Part shown: positions 1 to 6,995 of the stretch, in pieces
Layout: each line of letters begins with the position of its first letter
Position numbering within the stretch: the stretch's first letter is position 1
NCBI GenBank assembly: GCA_018969885.1
Contig: JAGWXN010000046.1
Location: 1-15,686, forward strand
From: Betaproteobacteria bacterium
GTDB lineage: Bacteria; Pseudomonadota; Gammaproteobacteria; Burkholderiales; Burkholderiaceae
Reading direction: 5' to 3'
DNA: 15,686 nucleotides
Made by a program: the position numbers and the translations under genes
Notes under the pieces: model-generated
Databases searched by the model: none
What the model saw: the letters and a program-made list of their open reading frames with translations, nothing else
Told to the model about the DNA's origin: nothing

Positions 1-5
1 CCTGC

Positions 6-986
6 ATGAAATTTTCAGCGCAGCTTGTTGGCCTTGCCCTGGCCGTTGTCGGCGCGCTGGGCGCGCCCCAGCGCTCGCTCGCCCAGGAATGGCCCGCCCG
101 CCAGGCCATCCGGTTCGTGGTGGTCTATCCCCCGGGTGGTGCATCAGACGTCACCGCGCGGCTGCTCGCCGCCAAGCTCACCGATACACTGGGGCAGTCC
201 GTGGTGGTCGAAAACCGACCGGGCGCCAATGGCATCATCGCCACTGACTTTGTGGCGAAAAGTGCCCCCGACGGCTATACGCTCCTGATGGCCAACCTCG
301 GCCCGAATGCGCTCAATCCGGTGGTGTACAAAAAGCTGCCCTACGATGCGCTGAAAGATTTCGCGGGGGTCACGCTCACCACCATCGTGCCGCAGGTGGT
401 GCTGGTAAACCCCGGCCTGCCCATCAAGTCGATTCCCGATCTCATCGCCTATGCCAAAGCCAATCCCGGCAAGGTGAGCTTCGGATCAGCGGGGCAGGGC
501 GCCTCCAACCATCTATCAGGTGAACTGCTCAATGCGTTGGCAGGCATCCGGATGCAGCACATTCCTTACAAGGGTGATGCGCCCTCGCTCGCTGATCTCA
601 TCAGCGGGCAGATCCAGGTGGCTTTGCCCACCACGGTTGCGGGGCTGCCCTTCGTGAACAGCGGCAAGCTCCGCGCGATCGGCGTGACGGGGGCGAAACG
701 CCTCGACAATATGCCCGATCTGCCCACGGTGGCTGAGACGCTGCGCGGGTTTGAAGCGGTTTCCTGGGGAGGCGTGATGGTGCCTGCCGGAACGCCCAAG
801 CCGGTGGTTGCGCGCCTTAACGCCGACATCAACCGCATCCTCAAAATGCCCGATGTGGCCGACAAGTTGAAGGCGCTTGGGGCCGTGATCGTGGGTAGCA
901 GCCCCGAGGAATTCGACACCTATGTGAAGGACGAAATCGCGAAATGGGGCAAGGTGGCACGCGAGAACAACATCGTGCTCGACTGA
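6..986 (+). CDS. Bug/TctC-family periplasmic solute-binding protein
   Basis: This 326-residue protein is an extracytoplasmic receptor of the tripartite tricarboxylate transporter (TTT) family, which captures small carboxylates or related solutes in the periplasm. Residues 1-26 form a Sec signal peptide (Lys near the start, hydrophobic core, likely cleavage after SLA). Family signatures follow: YPPGGASD (41-48), VENRPGANG (68-76) and PDGYTLL (88-94). Length is normal for the family. Only five bases precede the ATG in this window, so an earlier start and the ribosome binding site cannot be judged. It runs convergently towards cofC and has no TctA/TctB partner on its own strand. It may be an orphan receptor using the TctAB encoded at 6996-8972 or one elsewhere. 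The ligand cannot be told from sequence. Confidence 0.93.
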   Translation: MKFSAQLVGLALAVVGALGAPQRSLAQEWPARQAIRFVVVYPPGGASDVTARLLAAKLTDTLGQSVVVENRPGANGIIATDFVAKSAPDGYTLLMANLGPNALNPVVYKKLPYDALKDFAGVTLTTIVPQVVLVNPGLPIKSIPDLIAYAKANPGKVSFGSAGQGASNHLSGELLNALAGIRMQHIPYKGDAPSLADLISGQIQVALPTTVAGLPFVNSGKLRAIGVTGAKRLDNMPDLPTVAETLRGFEAVSWGGVMVPAGTPKPVVARLNADINRILKMPDVADKLKALGAVIVGSSPEEFDTYVKDEIAKWGKVARENNIVLD

Positions 987-1007
987 GGTCTGCCGGGATA
1001 CGTAGGG

Positions 1008-1029
1008 CCGGGCGCGGTGTCGCGCCTGG
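1008..1029. terminator. GC-rich hairpin between convergent genes, possible terminator
   Basis: The 52-base space between the convergent stops at 986 and 1039 holds an inverted repeat: ggcgcg (1011-1016), loop gtgt, cgcgcc (1021-1026). It extends outward to nine pairs if one G-U pair is allowed, which is only possible in the plus-strand transcript. It is well placed to end both transcripts, but there is no T-tract on either side, so intrinsic termination is uncertain. Confidence 0.35.
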
Positions 1030-1038
1030 GCGCGGTTC

Positions 1039-1635
1039 TCAGGCGCGCCGCTGCCAGGCGCTGAGGTCATCCGGCGTATCGATGTCCAGCGCCAGGTCGG
1101 CATCACGCCAGAGGCGAACCGGCCGTTCCTCGGTTCCAAACAGCCGCGCGTGGCGCGCGAGGCTGGCTTCGCCAAAGGCAAACCCGCGGGCGGCTGCGGC
1201 GGGCAGAAGAAGGCCGTTGGTGCCCGCCCCGGTTTTGTCGGCGATCAGGGTCACGGCGTCGGCGTGGCTACCCTCTATCAGCCGCAGCAATGCGCTGTGT
1301 TGAACCTCAGGCAGGTCGGCAGCGAGGATCAGAATCCGCTCAGCGCCGTGTTCGCGCGCATGCTCACAGCCCTGCTCGAGCGCGGCATTCAGTTCACCGG
1401 GTCCCGCCTCGCGAAGCGCCCGCGCCCCGCGCCGGGCAGCGTGGGCGAGGGCGTCATCGGACGGGCTCACCACGATGCACTGCTTGAGTCCGCCTGCGAT
1501 GGCCGCGAACGCATTGAGAAGCGCATCCAGCCATTGGGTGTTCAGGCCAATGCGTTCGTCGGCACCCAGCACCGCGGCAAGCCGCGATTTGCCCGCTGCG
1601 AGACCGCGGGTTGGAATCACCAGCCACAGACTCAT
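1039..1635 (-). CDS. cofC: CofC, phospholactate/phosphoenolpyruvate/3-phosphoglycerate guanylyltransferase
   Basis: CofC activates a three-carbon phospho-acid with GTP to give the precursor that CofD couples to Fo in coenzyme F420 synthesis (cytoplasmic). The 198-residue length fits the family. Visible motifs are the N-terminal nucleotide-binding GKSRL (15-19), the metal-site region AADLPE (105-110), DKTGAGTN (133-140), FGEAS...H (154-162) and LDIDTPDDL (183-191). It is the last gene of the minus-strand cluster, and its ATG overlaps the cofD stop by four bases (ATGA), so translation is probably coupled. Homologues differ in using 2-phospholactate (archaea), phosphoenolpyruvate (mycobacteria) or 3-phosphoglycerate (Paraburkholderia rhizoxinica). 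Sequence reading alone does not settle which applies here. Confidence 0.93.
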   Translation of the reverse strand: MSLWLVIPTRGLAAGKSRLAAVLGADERIGLNTQWLDALLNAFAAIAGGLKQCIVVSPSDDALAHAARRGARALREAGPGELNAALEQGCEHAREHGAERILILAADLPEVQHSALLRLIEGSHADAVTLIADKTGAGTNGLLLPAAAARGFAFGEASLARHARLFGTEERPVRLWRDADLALDIDTPDDLSAWQRRA

Positions 1636-2582
1636 TGAAGCTCGTCTAGCAGCGTGATCGCTGTGCGGGCAAGTGCCGCAGCAACCTCGGGCGTGGTCAT
1701 CAGGGTCTGGGTCACCGCGACCTGCGCGCCGCGGTCGCGAATCGCCCCGGCTAGTGCCGCATCGGTCTCGTCAATGATCCAGCCCCGCACCAGATCACCA
1801 TAGTGCGCCACGATTCCCAGCGTGTCCGTGCCAGCGCCCAACTCGCGCATGATCTTGGCTGCGGGGCCCTTGACTGCCTGACCACCGATGATGGGCGATA
1901 CCGCAACCACTGGAATGCGCGCTGACTGAAGCCAGCGTCCAAACGCGGACACAGCGAGGATCGGAGCGACACTGAGCCAGGGGTTCGAGGGACAGATGAT
2001 CACGCCCTCGACCTGCTCCCCCAGTGGTGAGGCGAGGCGCTGTTCGAGCGGGCGGGACAGCGTCGCGGTCTCCGCGCCGTCGAACCGGAGTCCGGTGATG
2101 ACTGGTCCGGCCTTCTGGCGCACGAAGTAGTCCTGAAAGGCGAGCTCGCCCTGATCGCGGGTCAGCACGCATGTGCGCAGTCGCTGATCGGTCACCGGCA
2201 TCACCGGATGCGCAATGCCCAGCCGTTCACAGAACCTGGCAGTGATGGCCGATAGCGGCTCGCCTGCCGCAAGGCTGCGAGAGCGTTCGACGTGCACCGC
2301 CAGGTCACGGTCGCCGAGTTGAAACCAGGTCTCGCCGCCCAGCTGCGCGAGCATCTGCATGAAGTGCCAGGTTTCGTCGGCGCGTCCCCAGCCCAATTGG
2401 GGGTTGTGCAGACCGGCAAGCGTGTACATGACGGTATCGAGATCGGGGCAGATGGTGAGGCCCAGGTGCTCGAAGTCATCACCGACATTCACCACGATCG
2501 CAAGTTCGTCCGGGCGGGCGACCTGGACCAGTCCCTGACAGAGCCGCGCGCCACCGACGCCACCGGAAAGAGCAAGGATCAT
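1632..2582 (-). CDS. cofD: CofD, 2-phospho-L-lactate transferase (F420-0 synthesis)
   Basis: CofD transfers the phospho-acid moiety from the GDP-activated intermediate made by CofC onto Fo, forming F420-0 or its dehydro or 3PG form. The 316-residue protein starts at the ATG that gives MILALSGGVGGARL. The frame is open for another 148 codons upstream, but that part overlaps fbiC and is Pro/Arg-rich noise. Motifs seen: the Gly-rich GGVGGARL (7-14), VNVGDDFEH (31-39) with the Asp pair typical of the active site, CPDLDT (45-50), QLGDRDLA (86-93) and, further on, CPSNPW. It begins 16 bases after the fbiC stop and shows only a weak Shine-Dalgarno (AGG about 11 bases upstream), consistent with translation following on from fbiC. 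It overlaps cofC by four bases. Confidence 0.95.
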   Translation of the reverse strand: MILALSGGVGGARLCQGLVQVARPDELAIVVNVGDDFEHLGLTICPDLDTVMYTLAGLHNPQLGWGRADETWHFMQMLAQLGGETWFQLGDRDLAVHVERSRSLAAGEPLSAITARFCERLGIAHPVMPVTDQRLRTCVLTRDQGELAFQDYFVRQKAGPVITGLRFDGAETATLSRPLEQRLASPLGEQVEGVIICPSNPWLSVAPILAVSAFGRWLQSARIPVVAVSPIIGGQAVKGPAAKIMRELGAGTDTLGIVAHYGDLVRGWIIDETDAALAGAIRDRGAQVAVTQTLMTTPEVAAALARTAITLLDELQ

Positions 2583-2598
2583 GAGGCGGGCCTGCGCG

Positions 2599-5061
2599 CT
2601 AGACGGTGGAGGCGGGAACGGAGGATGGGGCGGAGACCGTGGAAGCGGTCGTTCGCGCGTCCGCGGTCGACGGTGCGGTGGACGTTGCGGGTGGAGCCGA
2701 GGTACGCCTGCGCAGGGGCGTGAGCACAATGGGCGCCGCTGGCGCGGCATTAAAAGCACGCGCGCGCTGCGCGGCGGGGGGCGTCTGATAGAGCGTAGTG
2801 CGTTGGACGGGCTCGCGGCCCGCGAGGCGGATGAGTGCCTCCATCTGCGCGGGGCCGTATTCCTGCCCGTGCACCGTGCCAGCAGCTTTCGAAATACTTT
2901 CGTTGGTGAGGGTGCCACCCAGATCGTTTGCGCCGGCCGCGAGCGCTGCGCGCGCGCCCTCGGGTCCGAGCTTGACCCAGGAAGCCTGGATGTTGGGCAG
3001 AACCGGGTGGAGCGCGAGCCGCGCAACCGCGTGCATCAGCAGGGCCTCGCGCCAGGTGGGCCCCTTGCGGGCGCGCCCTTTGCGGTAGAGCGGCGCTTCC
3101 ATATGAATGAACGGCAGGGGCACGAACTCGGTGAATCCGCTGGTTCGCTCCTGAAGATCCCGGACCCGAAGCAGGTGCCGAGCCCAGTGCTGCACGCGCT
3201 CAATGTGGCCGAACATGATGGTGGCGGTCGATCGTAGTCCGGCCCGATGGGCCGATTCCATGATCGATAGCCAACGCTCGGTATCAAGCTTGTCGGGGCA
3301 TAAAACCGCGCGCGCCTCATCGTCGAGAATCTCGGCGGCCGTGCCCGGCAGGGAACCCAGTCCCGCGTCGCGAAGTCTTGACAGATAGCTCGCGATGGAA
3401 TCGCCCAGCGTGGCTGCGCCGTGGCTCACCTCGAGCGGCGAGAACGCATGAACATGGATGGCTGGCGCCGCGCGCTTCACGGTTTGGAGAATGTGAAGAT
3501 AGGTGTGACCCGTGTAGGACGGGTGAATGCCGCCCTGCATGCAGAGTTCGGTGGCGCCGCGCTCCCAGGCTTCGGCTGCTCGTCGTGTCAGCTCGTCATC
3601 GTCGAGGTCATAGGGGCGTCCGCGTAGATCGGCGTTCTGACGACCCTTGGAAAAAGCGCAGAAGCTGCAGGCATGCTGGCAGACATTGGTGTAGTTGATA
3701 TTTCGGTTCACCACATACCGGACGGTGCTGCCGCTTGCCGATGCGCGCACCCTGTCTGCGGCTGCGCAGACTGCTTCGAATTCATCAGCGCGCGCTTCGA
3801 AGAGTCTGGCGATCATCGCTTCATCGAGCCGATCACCGGCTTCGGCGCGTGCGAGCAGTGGCTCGATCGATGCGCTGTGCGGCGTGCGGCGCGGTGCAGG
3901 TTCAATGGGTAGCGCCGACGGCTCGCCTGCCACCCACGCATTGTTTCGAGCATAGCCCTCTGAATCGATGCGCCGCAGCACGTCGGTGGCGATGAGCGGG
4001 TCATGCCAGCGGAGTGCGTCAAGTGCGTAGCGCGGATAGGAGGGCAGTCGCTCCACCAGAATTCGTCCTGCCTGAGCGGTTCGCTCGCGCAGCGCCTCGA
4101 TCGCAGGCCACGGCGCCTCGGGATTGACATGATCGGGTGTGACGGGCGAGATACCCCCCCAGTCATTGATGCCGGCTGCGATCAGCTTCGGGTAATCACG
4201 CGCACTCAGATTGGGCGGCGCCTGAATGTTCATCTCGGGTCCGAACACGATGCGCGCGAGCGCGAGCGTCCAGGTGAGGTCCTGGTGATCGGGCTCGGGC
4301 GCGCGCGCCATGGGCGTTTGCGGCTTGGCCCGAAAATTCTGAATGATAATTTCCTGCAGATGACCGTGTCGTGCGTGGAGCGCTCTGAGTGCGAGCAAGG
4401 CGTCGAGCCGCTCGGCGCGGGTTTCGCCGATACCGATCAGGATTCCGCTGGTAAAAGGAATCCTGAGTTCGCCCGCCGCTTTGATGGTATCGAGCCTCAC
4501 CTGAGGCCATTTATCTGGTGAGCCGTGATGCGGGCCGCCCCTGTCCGAGAGCCGCTCGGCGCTGGTCTCGAGCATGAGGCCCTGCGAAGCGCACACGCGC
4601 CGCAACTGGGCGAGTTGCTCGCGCGTCATCACGCCTGGATTGGCGTGCGGCAGCAGCCCGGTTTCCTGCAGCACGCGCTCGGCCATGGCGGCCACATAGT
4701 CGATGGTGCTCGCATAGCCCATGGCATCGAGCGCGGCGCGTGCTTGCGGCCAGCGCGCCTCGGGCTGATCGCCCAACGTGAAGAGCGCCTCGTGGCACCC
4801 GGCTCGGGCTCCGGCGCGGGCGATGTCCAGCACCTGTTCGGGTGACAGGAAGGGAGCGGGCAACTGGCTGGGGCTCGCAGAAAACGTGCAGTACCGACAC
4901 ACATCACGGCACAGCCGGGTGAGCGGGATAAACACCTTGCGCGAATACGACATGCGGTTGCCATGTCCCAGGTCGCGCAGGCGCGAGGCTTCAGCCATGA
5001 GCCAGTCGAGTGGCGCTTCGCGCGCCAGCTCACGCAGATCGTTATCGGACAGATTGATCAT
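2599..5061 (-). CDS. fbiC: FbiC, fused CofG-CofH radical SAM Fo synthase
   Basis: The 820-residue bifunctional enzyme makes Fo, the deazaflavin chromophore of F420, from tyrosine and a ribityl-diaminouracil intermediate. The N-terminal half is CofG: radical SAM cysteines C51-x3-C55-x2-C58, the SERLSDRGGPHHGSPDKW-like stretch near 168-185, and INDWGGISPVTPDHVNP (298-314). The C-terminal half is CofH: cysteines C461-x3-C465-x2-C468, CMQGGIHPSYTG (507-518), HAFSPLEVSHGA (538-549), GTAAEILDD (573-581) and ANDLGGTLTNESIS (711-724). Both domains look intact. Domain order and fusion match the actinobacterial FbiC. After about residue 775 comes a Pro/Ala/Ser/Thr-rich tail of roughly 45 residues that does not look like family core. 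The ATG lies 49 bases after the cofE stop and lacks a clear Shine-Dalgarno. Confidence 0.97.
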   Translation of the reverse strand: MINLSDNDLRELAREAPLDWLMAEASRLRDLGHGNRMSYSRKVFIPLTRLCRDVCRYCTFSASPSQLPAPFLSPEQVLDIARAGARAGCHEALFTLGDQPEARWPQARAALDAMGYASTIDYVAAMAERVLQETGLLPHANPGVMTREQLAQLRRVCASQGLMLETSAERLSDRGGPHHGSPDKWPQVRLDTIKAAGELRIPFTSGILIGIGETRAERLDALLALRALHARHGHLQEIIIQNFRAKPQTPMARAPEPDHQDLTWTLALARIVFGPEMNIQAPPNLSARDYPKLIAAGINDWGGISPVTPDHVNPEAPWPAIEALRERTAQAGRILVERLPSYPRYALDALRWHDPLIATDVLRRIDSEGYARNNAWVAGEPSALPIEPAPRRTPHSASIEPLLARAEAGDRLDEAMIARLFEARADEFEAVCAAADRVRASASGSTVRYVVNRNINYTNVCQHACSFCAFSKGRQNADLRGRPYDLDDDELTRRAAEAWERGATELCMQGGIHPSYTGHTYLHILQTVKRAAPAIHVHAFSPLEVSHGAATLGDSIASYLSRLRDAGLGSLPGTAAEILDDEARAVLCPDKLDTERWLSIMESAHRAGLRSTATIMFGHIERVQHWARHLLRVRDLQERTSGFTEFVPLPFIHMEAPLYRKGRARKGPTWREALLMHAVARLALHPVLPNIQASWVKLGPEGARAALAAGANDLGGTLTNESISKAAGTVHGQEYGPAQMEALIRLAGREPVQRTTLYQTPPAAQRARAFNAAPAAPIVLTPLRRRTSAPPATSTAPSTADARTTASTVSAPSSVPASTV

Positions 5062-5110
5062 CAGCGGATGGTATGGCGCATTGTTGGATGAGGACGGACA
5101 GGCTCTCTGT

Positions 5111-5947
5111 TTAGCGGAAGATATCCGCGCCTGGCGGACGAATCAGTTCGCGACTGCTGCCCTCGCGCAGCTCAAACGGCAGCCCGGTTGCATGAACCAC
5201 CGGCAGTCCCTCGTCGGCCTGCCCCATGAGGAGCGAGGCGGCCGCGGCCAGCTCGTCGGCGAGACCGACTTCGCTATGACGAAGCAGGCGCCCGCTACGG
5301 TCGGGTTTGCCGCGCAGGTCAGCGAGCCCGGGGACACCGGCCGCGCCGATCGCGGTGCCGATGGTTCCCATTCGCCAGGCGCGCCCGAAGCTATCGTTGA
5401 TGATGACGCCCACTGCGCAACCGTACCGGGTCTGAAGCGCATCACGAAGCTTGGCCGCGCTGCGATCAGGGTTCTCGGGTAGCAGCAGCACCACCTCGTC
5501 TTCTTCAGGCATGTCGACATTGGATGCGTCGATCCCTGCATTGGCCATCACCAGCCCCAGTCGGTGCTCGACCACGATCACGCCTGGCACACAGCGCACC
5601 ACCGCGGTCGATTCCGAGAGAATCAGTTCTACCACCCGCGGGTCTTTGCCAGCAGTCTGAGCGAGTGAATGCGCGCGCGCCGAGGGCGTGACATCACGTA
5701 ACCGTACCCATCGATTCTCGGACTTGGAAACGATTTTTTGCGCGACGACGAAGGCATCACCGGCGCGCACAGTGATGCCGGCGCGCGCAATCGCGTCGCT
5801 GACCAGTTGTGCCAGATCAGCCCCGGCCTGCACGGCGGGCAGGCCGGCCAGCGCGGTGAGCGTCAGGCGGCGGGGCGCCTCATGGGCGACCGCTCCGTGA
5901 GGCGATCGGCTCGAGGGAACGGCCATGAAAGGGGGGGATTGGGTCAC
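5111..5947 (-). CDS. cofE: CofE, coenzyme F420-0:L-glutamate ligase
   Basis: CofE adds glutamate residues to F420-0 with GTP, completing the cofactor. The 278-residue protein carries VVAQKIVSKSEN (67-78), the SES region (111-113), GLVMANAGIDASNV (131-144), LLPENPDRSA (155-164) and INDSFGRAWRMG (183-194), all characteristic of the family. It ends soon after the ligase domain, so the C-terminal FMN nitroreductase-like domain of mycobacterial FbiB is absent. The start is ambiguous. The GTG at 5947 lies three bases after the preceding stop, an ATG at 5926 would shorten the protein by seven residues, and neither has a good Shine-Dalgarno. The recognisable domain starts near residue 28, so the choice does not affect function. 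Confidence 0.95.
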   Translation of the reverse strand: MTQSPPFMAVPSSRSPHGAVAHEAPRRLTLTALAGLPAVQAGADLAQLVSDAIARAGITVRAGDAFVVAQKIVSKSENRWVRLRDVTPSARAHSLAQTAGKDPRVVELILSESTAVVRCVPGVIVVEHRLGLVMANAGIDASNVDMPEEDEVVLLLPENPDRSAAKLRDALQTRYGCAVGVIINDSFGRAWRMGTIGTAIGAAGVPGLADLRGKPDRSGRLLRHSEVGLADELAAAASLLMGQADEGLPVVHATGLPFELREGSSRELIRPPGADIFR

Positions 5948-5950
5948 GAA

Positions 5951-6955
5951 TCAGCCAAACGCTGCGCGCAGGCGAGGCACGACCTGCTCGGCATAGAGCC
6001 TGAGAAAGCGTGCCTGATCCGGGCCCGGGGCATGAAACACCAGATGCCGGAAGCCGAGTTCGACATAGGGGCGGATTTTTTCGATCTGCTCGTCGGGATC
6101 GGTGGAAATGATCCAGCGCTTGACTGTGCGTTCGAGCGGCAGCGCATCAGCGAGCTTTTCCATTTCGACCGGGTTTTCGGTGCTCATTTTTTCTTCCGGC
6201 GACAGCGCAAGCGCAGCCCAGAACCGGGTGTCTTCACGGGCTCGTTCGAGATCGGTATCGAAGGACACCTTCACCTCGATCATGCGGTCGATGGAATCGG
6301 TTGCGCGGGCCGATGTCTGAAGGCCCGACGCCACATTGGGCAGCAACGTTTCGCGATAGAGTTCCGGCGCCTTGCCGCTCGTGCAGATGAAGCCATCGCC
6401 GATTTCCCCGGCCAGTGCGGCTGCACTGGGCCCGGCGGCTGCGACATAGATGGGAACGGGTTCGTTGGGGCGGTCGTAGATGGTTGCGCGCTCGGTCCTG
6501 AAATACTCGCCCTCAAAACTCACCAGGTCTTCGGTCCAGAGTTTTCGCATCAGAACAATCGATTCCCGAAGGCGTCCGAAGCGTTCTTTGAAGCCGGGCC
6601 ACTTGATACCAATGGCGGGGACCTCGTTGAGTGACTCGCCGGTGCCCACGCCCAGAATGATCCGGCCTGGAAACATGGCGCCCAGCGTGCCCATCGCCTG
6701 GGCCACGATGGAAGGGTGGTAGCGAAAGGTGGGCGTGACCACGCTGGTGCCGATCACGATCCGCCGGGTTCGCGCGCCCGCCGCCCCCATCCAGGCAAAC
6801 GAGTAGGGCGCATGGCCCCCGGTGTGACGCCAGGGCTGAAAGTGATCGCTGATGAAGACCGAGTCAAAGCCCAGATCTTCGGCAAGGCAGGTGAACTCCA
6901 GCAACTGTGTGGGCGTGAACTGTTCGGCCGAAGCCTTGTAACCGATTCTGAGCAT
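5951..6955 (-). CDS. fgd: F420-dependent glucose-6-phosphate dehydrogenase-like LLM oxidoreductase
   Basis: This 334-residue luciferase-like TIM-barrel enzyme probably oxidises glucose 6-phosphate, or a similar sugar phosphate, and reduces F420 to F420H2. From the chosen ATG it reads GYKASAEQF (5-13), SDHFQPWRHTGGHAP (36-50), GTSVVTPTFRY (69-79), GVGTGESLNE (102-111) and FICTSGK (189-195). By recalled alignment with Mycobacterium tuberculosis FGD1, catalytic or F420-site residues D37, H38, W42 and E107 and phosphate ligands K195, K256 and R280 are kept, while the His260 equivalent is Met257. The ATG at 6955 is preferred over a longer frame to 7012 because it has GGAG five bases upstream and matches the family N-terminus. 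It lies 40 bases after tctA and three before cofE. A related F420 enzyme with another substrate remains possible. Confidence 0.88.
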   Translation of the reverse strand: MLRIGYKASAEQFTPTQLLEFTCLAEDLGFDSVFISDHFQPWRHTGGHAPYSFAWMGAAGARTRRIVIGTSVVTPTFRYHPSIVAQAMGTLGAMFPGRIILGVGTGESLNEVPAIGIKWPGFKERFGRLRESIVLMRKLWTEDLVSFEGEYFRTERATIYDRPNEPVPIYVAAAGPSAAALAGEIGDGFICTSGKAPELYRETLLPNVASGLQTSARATDSIDRMIEVKVSFDTDLERAREDTRFWAALALSPEEKMSTENPVEMEKLADALPLERTVKRWIISTDPDEQIEKIRPYVELGFRHLVFHAPGPDQARFLRLYAEQVVPRLRAAFG

Positions 6956-6960
6956 GAGGA

Positions 6961-6964
6961 CTCC
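6961..6964 (-). promoter_or_regulatory. Shine-Dalgarno site of the FGD-like gene
   Basis: GGAG on the minus strand, five bases before the ATG at 6955. It decides the start of the FGD-like gene against the longer reading frame beginning at 7012, which would overlap the end of tctA. Confidence 0.6.
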
Positions 6965-6995
6965 GCATGATGTTGACGGATTAGGCAGGTGCGGA

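Noticed and set aside
516..1181. 221-codon minus-strand frame spanning the end of the first Bug gene and part of cofC
   Set aside because: It overlaps two strongly supported genes in the wrong frame or strand, is His/Arg-rich and has no motif.
2583..3026. N-terminal extension of cofD by 148 codons
   Set aside because: It would overlap fbiC heavily; the CofD family N-terminus (short hydrophobic strand then GGVGG) begins exactly at the internal ATG at 2582.
5062..5082. Tiny upstream frame (six codons and stop) whose TGA overlaps the fbiC ATG
   Set aside because: It is too short, has no ribosome site of its own, and chance occurrence is likely; kept only as a possible coupling curiosity.
5931..5937. 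Seven-base G run near the cofE start (also seven-base runs at 4154-4160 and 8091-8097) as possible phase-variable tracts
   Set aside because: Runs of this length are expected in GC-rich DNA. The genes are in frame, and none encodes a surface or restriction function typical of phase variation.
5738..6634. 298-codon plus-strand frame antisense to cofE and the FGD-like gene
   Set aside because: It crosses two well-conserved minus-strand genes, has no recognisable domain, and has composition typical of an antisense shadow in GC-rich DNA.
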